39,193 nt of DNA from Chloroflexota bacterium (GTDB lineage: Bacteria; Chloroflexota; Anaerolineae; Epilineales; SHYO01). The notes under the pieces were generated by a model, which was not told the DNA's origin, searched no databases, and saw nothing but the letters and a program-made list of their open reading frames with translations. A program made the position numbers and the translations under genes. The DNA is taken from contig SHYO01000017.1 of the NCBI GenBank assembly GCA_009692745.1, positions 1 through 39,193 of the forward strand, written 5' to 3'. Position 1 is the first letter of the stretch. Every line of letters begins with the position of its first letter. Shown here piece after piece: positions 1 to 7,741 of this stretch.

Positions 1-1
1 C

Positions 2-931
2 TTGTTGGACGATACATACACCAAACGGTACAAGGACATCCCGGCGCAGGCCTCCTGGGGCGTGCCCGGCGCATCTCCCGGCCAACTGCAGAATCCCAAA
101 GATATCAAGATCGGCCCCGATGGGAATCTCTACATCGCCGACTCTTCCAATGGCCGCGTCGACATCTTCGATCCCCAAGGTAAATTCATCTCCAGCTTCG
201 GCTCCCTCGGCCAGGCACCCGAACAGCTCAGCGAATTCTGGGGACTGGCGGTGGCCGCCGACAAGACCGTCTACATCGCCGATACCTGGAACCACCGCAT
301 CTCTGTCTGGAGTCCCGATGGCAAGTACCTGCGCGCCTTCGGCGGCTTCGCCGATGTGCAGGGCAAAGTCAACCAGGACCCTGGCAAGATGTGGGGACCG
401 CGCGATATCGCCCTCGATGCGCAGGGTAATCTCTATGTCACCGATACCGGCAACAAACGCATCCAGAAGTTTGCCCAGAATGGCACCCCCCTGGCGCAGT
501 TCGGCGGCGCCGGCGCCGGTCCCGGCCAGTTCAACGAGCCGGTCGGTATTGCCATCGGGGCGCAGAGCGGCGACATCTTCGTGGTTGATACCTGGAATCG
601 CCGCATCCAGCGCTTCAACAAGGATTTCCAATTCCTCTCCCAATGGCCGGTGCAGGGTTGGGAAGATGAAGGGGTCAACAACAAGCCCTACCTCGCCCTC
701 GATAGCCAGGAGAATGTCTTCGTCACCGATCCGGTCAATAGCCGCATCTTGAAATTCAACAACAAAGGAGAGTTGCTGGCGGTCTTTGGTAAAGCGGGCA
801 AGGATGCCAGCAGTATGAACCTGCCTACCGGTGTGGCAGTAGCTACCGGCGCCGCAGCGGATAAGGGTGACGTGCTGTATGTCACCGATTCTTTCAACCA
901 GCGCATCCTGCGCTTCGCTCCCATCCCGTAA
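2..931 (+). CDS. NHL-repeat beta-propeller protein, 5' truncated by window edge
   Basis: About 309 residues built of six NHL-type blades. Each has a pattern such as GNLYIADS, TVYIADTWNHRI, GNLYVTDTGNKRI, IFVVDTWNRRI, VFVTDPVNSRI or LYVTDSFNQRI, spaced about 45-60 residues apart. NHL repeats fold into a beta-propeller that usually binds ligands or protein, often outside the membrane. No start is convincing: the TTG at base 2 lies at the window edge with no ribosome binding site visible, so the reading frame probably continues upstream. In related bacteria such propellers are often the C-terminal part of a larger membrane or secreted protein, which is inference here. The stop is TAA at 929-931. 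The gene is richer in G+C than the following 30 kb. Confidence 0.85.
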   Translation: MLDDTYTKRYKDIPAQASWGVPGASPGQLQNPKDIKIGPDGNLYIADSSNGRVDIFDPQGKFISSFGSLGQAPEQLSEFWGLAVAADKTVYIADTWNHRISVWSPDGKYLRAFGGFADVQGKVNQDPGKMWGPRDIALDAQGNLYVTDTGNKRIQKFAQNGTPLAQFGGAGAGPGQFNEPVGIAIGAQSGDIFVVDTWNRRIQRFNKDFQFLSQWPVQGWEDEGVNNKPYLALDSQENVFVTDPVNSRILKFNNKGELLAVFGKAGKDASSMNLPTGVAVATGAAADKGDVLYVTDSFNQRILRFAPIP

Positions 932-1049
932 ATTGTCCATAGGTGACACGGTGACCAAGGTTCCACTGCACTCATGGGGAGGGGTTTCCGAGGGGTCCCC
1001 TGGGGAGATTGCGCACCGTGCTACCCGATTATCTTACCATTAAGCTCGT

Positions 1050-2072
1050 GTGCCAGCCATAACTATGCGCCGAAATTATCTGCTGGCCCTTCTGGGGCTG
1101 CTCGCTACCATTTTCTTTCTCACCCTGGCCTTGCGTAACCTGGATTGGTCCCACCTGGCAGAAGTGCTGGCAACCACGAATTATGCCTGGGTCTTACCAG
1201 CCCTGGGATGCCAGCTTTTGGGTTACTGGCTGCGCGCGCAGCGTTGGCAGGAGATATTGCGACCCACCCGTACTATTCCCGCATCGCGCCTGTTCGGCCC
1301 AATGATGATCGGTTTTGCAGTGAACAATTTACTGCCCGCCCGGGTAGGTGAGATAGCCCGCGCTGTAGCCCTGGGACGGCAGGAGCATTTTAGTAAGAGT
1401 ACGGCTCTGGCAACCATTGTCGTAGAACGGGTATTAGATGGTCTGAGCCTGGTCTTCTTCCTTTTCCTTTTCTCCCTCTTCTGGCCTATGCCGGGATGGG
1501 GGATACAGGTGGAAGAAATTGCCGTGGCTGTTTTTGGAGTGGCTTTAGTGGGTATGGTGCTGGTGATTTTACCCGGCAACCTATTAGTAGTCTGGCTAGA
1601 AAAAGTGGTAAGATTCCTGCCTGGCGGTCTAGGCGTCCGGTTCATAACCTTGTTAAATACCTTCATCAGCGGGTTGGGTAGCCTGGGCCAGACCAGGACT
1701 TTGCTATGGTTAACGCCGCTATCTCTAGGGATTTGGGCATTGGAGAGCGGGGCCTATTACTGCCTATCCTTGGGTTTTAATTTACCATTCACCCTTTTCG
1801 AGCGGCTGGGAGTGGCCATCCTGGTGATGGTAATGGCCAACCTGGGCGGGCTCATTCCTTCCTCTCCCGGTTATGTAGGCACCTTCCATTTCTTCGTGAT
1901 TACGGCATTGAGCGCCTTTCAGGTGCAACGTGAAGTGGCTGTGAGCTTCGCGCTTATCGCCCACGGCGGGCAATACGTGATGGTCACTTTCATCGGCGTC
2001 TTTTTCATGGTCCAGAATGGCTGGAGCATCTGGCGGCTTTCCCGCGAGGATCTCACCCCAAGCGCGCCATAG
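1050..2072 (+). CDS. UPF0104 / lysylphosphatidylglycerol synthase transmembrane-domain protein
   Basis: A 340-residue polytopic membrane protein with about eight hydrophobic segments. Its layout is that of the flippase-like UPF0104 (LPG synthase TM) family: an N-terminal segment followed by LRNLDW, the charged loop YWLRAQRW, the conserved FAVNNLLPARVGE segment around residues 90-103, and a late LIPSSPGYVGTFHF motif. The family includes the membrane part of MprF and many proteins of unknown role in lipid or glycan transfer. This one lacks the cytosolic aminoacyl-transferase domain. The start is uncertain between GTG 1050 and ATG 1065, and neither has a clear Shine-Dalgarno sequence. It is followed by two palindromes and then a redox gene pair. 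Confidence 0.85.
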   Translation: MPAITMRRNYLLALLGLLATIFFLTLALRNLDWSHLAEVLATTNYAWVLPALGCQLLGYWLRAQRWQEILRPTRTIPASRLFGPMMIGFAVNNLLPARVGEIARAVALGRQEHFSKSTALATIVVERVLDGLSLVFFLFLFSLFWPMPGWGIQVEEIAVAVFGVALVGMVLVILPGNLLVVWLEKVVRFLPGGLGVRFITLLNTFISGLGSLGQTRTLLWLTPLSLGIWALESGAYYCLSLGFNLPFTLFERLGVAILVMVMANLGGLIPSSPGYVGTFHFFVITALSAFQVQREVAVSFALIAHGGQYVMVTFIGVFFMVQNGWSIWRLSREDLTPSAP

Positions 2073-2101
2073 CATGGAGCTTCGGGCTGATTAGAGCTCC
2101 G

Positions 2102-2145
2102 GCTGAGTATACTCAGCAAAAAGATTAGTACTGGACAGTCCAGTA
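2102..2145. repeat. REP-like palindrome copy 1 plus adjacent inverted repeat
   Basis: GCTGAGTATACTCAGC (2102-2117) is a perfect 16-bp palindrome. Eleven bases later TACTGGAC-A-GTCCAGTA (2129-2145) is a second perfect inverted repeat with a 1-nt centre. Both lie in the gap after the UPF0104 gene. The 16-mer is a member of the GCTGAG-N4-CTCAGC family found five times in this window. Confidence 0.85.
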
Positions 2146-2182
2146 TGAAGTTTAGTTGGTGTGACTATTGAGGAGGATAAGA

Positions 2183-2845
2183 TTGAAATTTAAGCTGCTT
2201 ATAGCTCCGCTGACTTACCTTAGACCAAATCACCTGATGGATTTTCTGGCCATTCTTTTTGTGTTTGGGGTCATTATGGCCGGGTGTGCCGGCGCAGGTA
2301 CCACTGCCGCGCCAGGGCAGAGTGCGGGGAGTGTCAGCATTCCCACGCCTACCGTGCAGACGGGCACGGGCTCTACGGCGTCTAGCGATGGTACCAGTAA
2401 AGATTTACCGAAATGGATGTCTACCGAGCTGCGCGATGTCAATTCGGGACAGAAATTTCACCTGGCCGATTTTAAAGGGCAGACGGTATTGGTAGAAACG
2501 ATGGCGGTTTGGTGTACTAATTGCCTGGCGCAGCAGAAGGAGATCCAGCAATTCAAATCCCAGGCAGGGGATAAAGTGGTAAGTGTTTCGCTGGATATCG
2601 ATCCCAACGAGGATGAAAGCATCTTACAAAAACACGCCAGCAATCACAATTTTGGCTGGCTCTATGCCCTGGCGCCGGGGGCCGTATCTACGGAGTTGTC
2701 TCAGAAATTCAGCAATAATGTGCTCAATCCACCGACGACCCCTATTATCCTGATTGATCCTAAAGGAGAAGCCCATCTGTTACCTTTTGGAATCAAATCT
2801 GCCAATCAACTGGCAGGTTTTGTAAAGCAGTACGGTGGTGGATGA
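2183..2845 (+). CDS. Thioredoxin-fold (TlpA/redoxin-like) lipoprotein
   Basis: The start chosen is TTG 2183, because a perfect AGGAGG lies at 2171-2176 with a 6-nt spacer. The longer ORF from 2168 would place that ribosome binding site inside the gene. The 220-residue product begins with a hydrophobic stretch ending in the lipobox IMAGC, then a Ser/Thr/Gly-rich linker, then a thioredoxin-like domain with ADFKGQ, the redox motif WCTNC and a cis-Pro-type TTPIILID segment. It probably acts outside the membrane as a thiol-disulfide reductase. The next gene, overlapping its stop, encodes CcdA, which in known systems hands electrons from the cytoplasm to such proteins. Partnership is inferred from this coupling. 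Confidence 0.88.
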   Translation: MKFKLLIAPLTYLRPNHLMDFLAILFVFGVIMAGCAGAGTTAAPGQSAGSVSIPTPTVQTGTGSTASSDGTSKDLPKWMSTELRDVNSGQKFHLADFKGQTVLVETMAVWCTNCLAQQKEIQQFKSQAGDKVVSVSLDIDPNEDESILQKHASNHNFGWLYALAPGAVSTELSQKFSNNVLNPPTTPIILIDPKGEAHLLPFGIKSANQLAGFVKQYGGG

Positions 2846-3533
2846 AGTAAAGATAAACCTGGCGCAAGATCTGTTGGTGGCATTCCTGGCAGGGATAGGC
2901 ACAATGTCCAGCCCCTGCGCTCTGCCCTTATATCCTGGTTTCCTGGCATTCCTTGGAGGCCAGAAAAGTCACAATTCGTATCTCCTGGGTTTCTGGGTGC
3001 TCTTGGGTGTGCTGGTGATGATGTTGTGCCTGGGCGCCATTATGGCAGCTTTAAGTTTGGCAGTCACCCGGGTTGTCAGTATTATTCTCCCTCTGGCCGA
3101 TGTACTCATTATGCTGCTGGGTATGCTCTTGCTGCTGGATATTAACCTTTTCCAGCGCTTGCCCTCAGGGTTCTTACCCCCGGTGACTGCCTCGATGGCG
3201 GGGAATCGCAATCTCAGCGCCTTTATCTACGGGCTGCTCTATGGACCCATTGCTTTGCCCTGTTCCGGCGCGTTTATAGTCAGCATCTTTGCCCTGTCTA
3301 CCGGCATGCAGGAATTCGGCGCCCGCCTCCTGCTCTTTCTGGTTTTCGGCCTGGGCTTCGGGTTACCCCTGCTTTTTCTTTCTCTACTGGCAGGTGGTAC
3401 GCAACGCCAGCTCACCAGGTGGCTGGCGCAGCACGCTACCTGGATTAATCGAGTGGCGGGAGTTATTTTATTAATCGCCGGCATCCTGGATCTACGCAGC
3501 AATTGGGAGTTGCTCAGCCTGTATTTAGCCTGA
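2835..3533 (+). CDS. ccdA: CcdA-like thiol-disulfide transmembrane electron carrier
   Basis: A 230-residue, six-segment membrane protein with both CcdA-family redox cysteines: SPCALPLYPGF near residue 27 in the first segment and IALPCSGAF in the fourth. CcdA/DsbD-beta proteins move reducing power from cytosolic thioredoxin to extracytoplasmic thioredoxin-like proteins for disulfide reduction or cytochrome c maturation. The start is GTG 2835 or GTG 2838; either overlaps the stop of the upstream redox lipoprotein by 8-11 bases, so translation is probably coupled. No haem lyase or cytochrome genes are nearby, so cytochrome maturation is only one possible role. The stop codon lies inside the next palindrome copy. 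Confidence 0.9.
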   Translation: MVDEVKINLAQDLLVAFLAGIGTMSSPCALPLYPGFLAFLGGQKSHNSYLLGFWVLLGVLVMMLCLGAIMAALSLAVTRVVSIILPLADVLIMLLGMLLLLDINLFQRLPSGFLPPVTASMAGNRNLSAFIYGLLYGPIALPCSGAFIVSIFALSTGMQEFGARLLLFLVFGLGFGLPLLFLSLLAGGTQRQLTRWLAQHATWINRVAGVILLIAGILDLRSNWELLSLYLA

Positions 3534-3560
3534 GAGTACTCAGGGCTGAGTATACTCAGC
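3530..3560. repeat. REP-like palindrome copy 2, tandem doublet
   Basis: Two members lie back to back: CTGAG-AGTA-CTCAG (3530-3543), which overlaps the ccdA stop codon, then GCTGAG-TATA-CTCAGC (3545-3560). A CTGG/CCAG inverted repeat follows at once. The doublet arrangement is typical of REP-type elements. Confidence 0.85.
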
Positions 3561-3597
3561 CTGGTACTCCAGAAAGATCGCGATACAAAATATAAAG

Positions 3598-3619
3598 CGT
3601 AGGGTTATCGTAGGGTTAC
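3598..3619. repeat. 11-bp tandem direct repeat
   Basis: CGTAGGGTTAT (3598-3608) is followed directly by CGTAGGGTTAC (3609-3619), 10 of 11 bases identical. Role unknown. Confidence 0.6.
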
Positions 3620-3695
3620 CGTCTACTTTTAGGCAGGCAAATTCTACCAACATGGTGTATTATTGATCTTGTCAGACTCTTCTCCTCCTTTTGGT

Positions 3696-3744
3696 GAAAG
3701 GGCTGAGGGATAGCCGCCGAACCCCCTCAGCCCTTTCGCATTTT
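3696..3744 (+). terminator. Rho-independent terminator-like hairpin
   Basis: Perfect 14-bp arms GAAAGGGCTGAGGG (3696-3709) and CCCTCAGCCCTTTC (3724-3737) enclose a 14-nt loop, followed by GCATTTT. The U-tract is short but the stem is very stable. It should end the redox operon upstream. Confidence 0.8.
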
Positions 3745-3894
3745 CCACGATCTCAGATATGAATATTCATATCAATCCCAACATCGATGCCGTTTTGTTT
3801 TTGCGCGGTGCTTGACAACAGAGTACAATAGACCCGATCTGCTCCCCTGCTGAAATTAACGTCCGAAGTGTCGTGAGGCTATGAGGTAATAGAT

Positions 3895-4605
3895 ATGGCA
3901 CCTGTAAAAGGCCACGGTTATATTCTGCTGGAGGGTGGGGCTGAGTTCAGCGGACAGATGGCTGTGCCAGATCGGCGCGCCATTGAGCTGGCCGGAGGCT
4001 GGGAAACTCCTGTCAGCATCATTCCTGCCGCTGCTGCTCCCGACCATAACCATGAGCGCGCCGGTCAGAATGGCAAGGCGTGGTTTACCACCCTGGGGGC
4101 AAAGAAGGTGGAGGTACTCCTCCTTATCGACAGGTCCTCGGCAAATGATGTGGCCATTTCAGCAACTTTGCGCGCCTCCTCCTTGATCTATCTACTAGGA
4201 GGCTTTACCCACTACCTGGGACAGACATTGGCCGGTAGTAAGAGCTGGCAGGCCATAGAGGAAGCATACCAGGCCGGGGCCGTCATCGCCGGCAGTAGCG
4301 CCGGGGCCATGGTGCTGTGCCAATACTATTACGACCCAGGCACGAAAAAGATTGTCGACGGCCTGGGCCTGGTTCCCCATACGCTGGTCATACCCCATCA
4401 TAATACCTTTGGCAAGGGATGGGCGCCCCAACTTGCAGCCCTGATGCCATCGACTGCATTACTCGGTATTGATGAACACACGGGAATGGTAGATGACGGC
4501 CAGGATAGCGCGTGGCATATCTATGGCCAGGGCAATGTCACTATATACCGCCAAGGCCAGGCCCATGTCTTCCGCCCAGGAGACGAGTTCCGCCTGGAAC
4601 AATAA
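3895..4605 (+). CDS. Peptidase S51 family protein (cyanophycinase-like)
   Basis: A 236-residue protein of the S51 / class I glutamine amidotransferase-like fold. The nucleophile elbow AGSSAGAM carries the catalytic serine near residue 140. The segment IYLLGGFTHYL precedes it, and VIPHHNTFG follows with the probable catalytic histidine. S51 members include cyanophycinase (exo-cleavage of cyanophycin to beta-Asp-Arg) and dipeptidase E. The length fits, though typical cyanophycinases are somewhat longer. No cyanophycin synthetase is in the window, so the substrate is unknown. The start ATG 3895 has only weak ribosome binding potential (ATGAGGTAATAG upstream). The gene is flanked by palindromes on both sides. 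Confidence 0.85.
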   Translation: MAPVKGHGYILLEGGAEFSGQMAVPDRRAIELAGGWETPVSIIPAAAAPDHNHERAGQNGKAWFTTLGAKKVEVLLLIDRSSANDVAISATLRASSLIYLLGGFTHYLGQTLAGSKSWQAIEEAYQAGAVIAGSSAGAMVLCQYYYDPGTKKIVDGLGLVPHTLVIPHHNTFGKGWAPQLAALMPSTALLGIDEHTGMVDDGQDSAWHIYGQGNVTIYRQGQAHVFRPGDEFRLEQ

Positions 4606-4643
4606 ACCCAGAGATGTAGAGCCCTTTGTTCTCTCTGTTGAAG

Positions 4644-4669
4644 GTACTCAGCCGCTGAGTACTCTCAGC
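4644..4669. repeat. REP-like palindrome copy 3 with preceding half-site
   Basis: GCTGAGTACTCTCAGC lies at 4654-4669. Just before it GTACTCAGC (4644-4652) pairs with GCTGAGTAC across a 1-nt centre, so CTCAGC/GCTGAG arms alternate three times. CAGTCCAGTGTG follows at about 4682, resembling the second inverted repeat of copy 1. Confidence 0.85.
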
Positions 4670-4735
4670 ATGAGGTCGTAGCAGTCCAGTGTGGTAAGAT
4701 CATCGAGATGGGTAGCACTGTGGGAGATGGGGCGC

Positions 4736-5515
4736 ATGTTATTGGCTATTGAAATAGGCAATTCAAATCTAAAGCTGGCCCTATTCGCAGATACCCATCT
4801 GCACGCCAAATGGCGGCTGGCGACCAAAGTTCACTATACAGCGGTAGAACAAAGCATACGCCTGGCGGAGTCGCTCCTTTACAGAGGATTGCAACCGGAT
4901 CAGGTGACCGGCTGTGTCATCTCATCGGTAGTCCCTTTGGTAACACCGGCCTGTATCGAGTTTTCTCGCCAATATCTGAATGTCGAGCCCGTGGTGGTAA
5001 AACCGGATTTAGAAACGGGGATGGGAATCTTATATGATGATCCCGCACAACTTGGGGTGGACCGCTTCGCCGATGCCGTGGCAGCATTCCACCTTTATGG
5101 CGCCCCGCTCATCGCCATCGACTTTGGCACCGCCACCACATTCAATGTGGTAAATAGCGCCGGGGACTTCGCCGGAGGCGCGATTGCCCCGGGCCTGGCA
5201 CTGGTAGCCAGATCCCTGGAGCGCGGCGTTGCCCAACTGCCGCGCATCGAATTAACCTTTCCAGGGCGAGCGATTGGCACGAATACGGTTGCAGCCATGC
5301 AGTCTGGTCTCCTCTACGGCTACATTGGCTGGGTTGAAAGGCTTATCTGGCAATTGAAGGATGAATTGGCGGCTGAACCAAAGGTCATTGCCACCGGGGG
5401 ACTGGTAAGTATAATTGCCTCCCATATTAAAGCCATTGATATCGTCAATGAAGATCTGACGGTGGAAGGCTTAAGACTCATCTGGCAAATTCAACAGAAT
5501 CACAAAAAACATTAG
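4736..5515 (+). CDS. coaX: Type III pantothenate kinase (CoaX)
   Basis: Start chosen at ATG 4736, giving MLLAIEIGNSN at the N-terminus as in the family. The ORF track start at 4691 adds 15 unlikely residues. GGGAG lies about 9 bases upstream. The 259-residue length is typical. Family landmarks are the phosphate-1 loop EIGNSN, LGVDRFAD (GxDR), the phosphate-2 loop DFGTATTF, GGAIAPGL and ATGGL. The enzyme phosphorylates pantothenate in the first step of CoA synthesis. Two acidic positions differ from the usual pattern: the first loop has Glu where Asp is standard, and GTATTF is followed by Asn instead of Asp. It is 36 bases upstream of the PhyH gene and may lead that transcript. Confidence 0.9.
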   Translation: MLLAIEIGNSNLKLALFADTHLHAKWRLATKVHYTAVEQSIRLAESLLYRGLQPDQVTGCVISSVVPLVTPACIEFSRQYLNVEPVVVKPDLETGMGILYDDPAQLGVDRFADAVAAFHLYGAPLIAIDFGTATTFNVVNSAGDFAGGAIAPGLALVARSLERGVAQLPRIELTFPGRAIGTNTVAAMQSGLLYGYIGWVERLIWQLKDELAAEPKVIATGGLVSIIASHIKAIDIVNEDLTVEGLRLIWQIQQNHKKH

Positions 5516-5551
5516 GCACCTGATTGGTAATCCCCTATTTCAAGGAGGGAG

Positions 5552-6439
5552 ATGCACTCCATGTCCATTACGACCCCTCAGATTACCTGGGGTAATCTTA
5601 CGTCAGAACAAATTTCATATTACGACCGGGAAGGATACCTGATTTTGCCACATCTTTTGAATAAGGAAGATATGGCCAGGGTCATTGCCTCGATGAGTGC
5701 GAAAGTAAATCAGATAGCCCATGATCTCTTCGCGCATGGACTGGTTGCCTCTAAATATGAGGATAGTCCTTTCGAATGGCGCCTGGCGCAGCTCTTCGCC
5801 GGCCTGACCGACGCCCATTTCCTCAAATATGGGCGCAGTTGGCGCGACCGATTACCGGGTTACTTCGATTTGATGTCCAATCCCAAAATCTTGGATGCGG
5901 TGGAATCTTTGATTGGGGGCGAGATTTTTGCCAACCCGGTATATAACACCCGGCCCAAAGTGCCCCACGTGGCAGCCGGCGCCGTACCCTGGCACCAGGA
6001 TAAATCCTACTGGCCGGATGCAAACTCCAACCCTGTGATTACCGTTTGGATTCCTCTGGTAGATGCCAATCTGGAAAATGGATGCCTGCATATCTGGCCC
6101 CGTACTCATCGCAAACGGGTGCTCTCTTACCACCGTGAGACGCATACGGGAACCGGCTATACCGAGACCGATGCACAGCACCTGAAAAATGTGCGGGTGG
6201 TCCCTCTGCCCTTAGAGGCTGGCGGCGCGATCCTCTTTAATGACCGCTGCCTGCATATGTCTACTCCCAATAATACCCGCACAGTGCGCTGGAGCGTAGA
6301 CTTGCGATATCAGCCAACAGATCAAGATCCCATGCCGCAACATGGCATCGGTTTTCTGGCCCGTAGCCGCAGGTATCCCGAGCGGATGGCAACGCTTGAG
6401 GACTGGCTGGCTTACCTGCCCGAGCACGAAGCACGATAA
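5552..6439 (+). CDS. Phytanoyl-CoA dioxygenase (PhyH) family Fe(II)/2-oxoglutarate oxygenase
   Basis: A 295-residue protein of the PhyH family. The first iron ligands are in WHQDKSYW (His/Asp of HxD near residues 149-151). The distal His is in LHMSTPNN near 234, followed by TVRWSVDLRYQ, where the Arg should bind the 2-oxoglutarate carboxylate. PhyH enzymes hydroxylate or halogenate small molecules; the substrate here is unknown. AAGGAGG at 5542-5548 sits 3 bases before ATG 5552 and 12 before ATG 5561, so the start is ambiguous by three residues. It is the first gene of a six-gene collinear metabolic cluster; the MFS gene follows after 11 bases. Confidence 0.9.
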   Translation: MHSMSITTPQITWGNLTSEQISYYDREGYLILPHLLNKEDMARVIASMSAKVNQIAHDLFAHGLVASKYEDSPFEWRLAQLFAGLTDAHFLKYGRSWRDRLPGYFDLMSNPKILDAVESLIGGEIFANPVYNTRPKVPHVAAGAVPWHQDKSYWPDANSNPVITVWIPLVDANLENGCLHIWPRTHRKRVLSYHRETHTGTGYTETDAQHLKNVRVVPLPLEAGGAILFNDRCLHMSTPNNTRTVRWSVDLRYQPTDQDPMPQHGIGFLARSRRYPERMATLEDWLAYLPEHEAR

Positions 6440-6450
6440 CAAGGATAGAG

Positions 6451-7695
6451 ATGTCAAAACGCAGCCAGGTTTTTATCCTATTCACTGCCGCTTTTTTTGT
6501 CTCGCAATTCTTTCTCTCGGCAAATGCGGTCATTGCTGCCGATCTATCGCGGGAGCTAGATCTGACCCCTGCCGAATTGGGGTTGATGTCCAGCGTATTT
6601 TACATGGCATTTGCCCTGGTCCAACTACCCCTGGGGGTGGGCCTGGACCGGTGGGGACCGCGCTGGGTTACGCCGGGATTGATGTTACTGGCGGCTGCCG
6701 GTAGCATGGTTTTTGCGCTGGCGCCTTCATTCCCGATCCTGGCGCTAGGGAGGGCACTGATCGGGATGGGAATGTCGGGGGTCTTGATGGGCGGGTATAA
6801 AGCCATCAGCCAATGGTATCCGCCCCGGCGCTTTGCTACAGTTTCCGGGTTGCTGGCAGCTATAGGGGTTTGCGGAAGCCTGTTAGCAGCTACGCCTCTC
6901 GCCTGGTTGGATCGTGTGATTGGGTGGAGAGCCGTTTTTGGCGGGGGATCCGTCGTCATCCTGTGTGTCTCCCTGGCAATTATGCTCTGGGCGGAGAACA
7001 AACCAGGGGAAGCATCTGCCGCTGGAGGGTCACGCGCCGGAAGTGACCTACGGGCCATTTTTACCAATAGCCAATTCTGGCGCATTGTACCTTTAATGTT
7101 TCTGATCAATGGGATCATTGGAGGGTTTCGCGGCTTGTGGGCCGGACCATACCTGTTCGACGTGTTGCGCCTGGAGCAGATTGCGGCAGGCAATCTTTTG
7201 CTGCTGCTGGCCATTGGTGCTGTGGCCGGCCCATTGACGGCAGGTTGGATTGCCAACCGGCTAGGAAGCTACCAGATCGTGATCGGCAGTACGATGGTTT
7301 TTATCCTGTGCCAGCTCCTTTTAGCCGGTTTACCCCCTATGGTGATTACCGGCCTGACATATATCTGTTTTGGCTATTCCGGCGGGTTTTTGATCTTGTT
7401 GCTGGCCCAGGTACGCCAGATCTTCCCGTCTGCCATGACCGGACAGGCGCTATCCACCATTAACCTATTTGCCTTTTGTGGTACTTTTCTGATACAGTGG
7501 TGGATAGGGTTGGTAGTGGGGACTTACCCGGTAGATGGTACCGGCCATTACCCGGCCCAGGCTTATACTATTGTGCTGCAAATCGCAGCCGCCGGAACAT
7601 TCCTCTCGCTGCTCTGGTATCTTCCTCTGCTACGGAATCCTAGCGGAACCCTGACCCCGGTTCAGGAGATATCGTTTAAGGGCAAAGAGCAATAA
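6451..7695 (+). CDS. Major facilitator superfamily transporter
   Basis: A 414-residue, 12-segment MFS permease. It begins with a hydrophobic segment, then LTPAELGLMSSVFYMAFALVQ, then the inter-TM2-3 motif GVGLDRWGPRW (MFS motif A form), with GMGMSGVLMGGYK in TM4 and a central hydrophilic loop near residues 183-205. AAGGA lies 7-11 bases before ATG 6451. The gene lies between the oxygenase and the PLP enzyme and most likely imports or exports the substrate of this cluster. It resembles organic-anion or sugar-acid carriers more than drug pumps, but the substrate cannot be read from the sequence. Confidence 0.88.
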   Translation: MSKRSQVFILFTAAFFVSQFFLSANAVIAADLSRELDLTPAELGLMSSVFYMAFALVQLPLGVGLDRWGPRWVTPGLMLLAAAGSMVFALAPSFPILALGRALIGMGMSGVLMGGYKAISQWYPPRRFATVSGLLAAIGVCGSLLAATPLAWLDRVIGWRAVFGGGSVVILCVSLAIMLWAENKPGEASAAGGSRAGSDLRAIFTNSQFWRIVPLMFLINGIIGGFRGLWAGPYLFDVLRLEQIAAGNLLLLLAIGAVAGPLTAGWIANRLGSYQIVIGSTMVFILCQLLLAGLPPMVITGLTYICFGYSGGFLILLLAQVRQIFPSAMTGQALSTINLFAFCGTFLIQWWIGLVVGTYPVDGTGHYPAQAYTIVLQIAAAGTFLSLLWYLPLLRNPSGTLTPVQEISFKGKEQ

Positions 7696-7741
7696 TTCAA
7701 GAGAATCTTATGTCATAGCCATATGATCCATAAGGAAAATT

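Larger units (their letters stand above)
3534..3894. other. Intergenic region between ccdA and the S51 peptidase gene
   Basis: 361 bases without a supported gene. It holds the palindrome doublet, an 11-bp direct repeat of CGTAGGGTTA(T/C) type at 3598-3619, a strong terminator hairpin at 3696-3744, and weak promoter candidates before the next gene. The candidates are TTGACA at 3812 with no good -10, or TACAAT at 3824 with a poor -35. Confidence 0.7.

Noticed and set aside
120-752. Long plus-strand ORF overlapping the NHL gene in another frame
   Set aside because: Ser/Pro/Arg-rich shadow of the NHL gene; no family pattern, while the NHL frame is clearly coding.
3812-3840. TTGACA as -35 for the S51 peptidase gene
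   Set aside because: No acceptable -10 lies 16-18 bases downstream; TACAAT is only 6 bases away.
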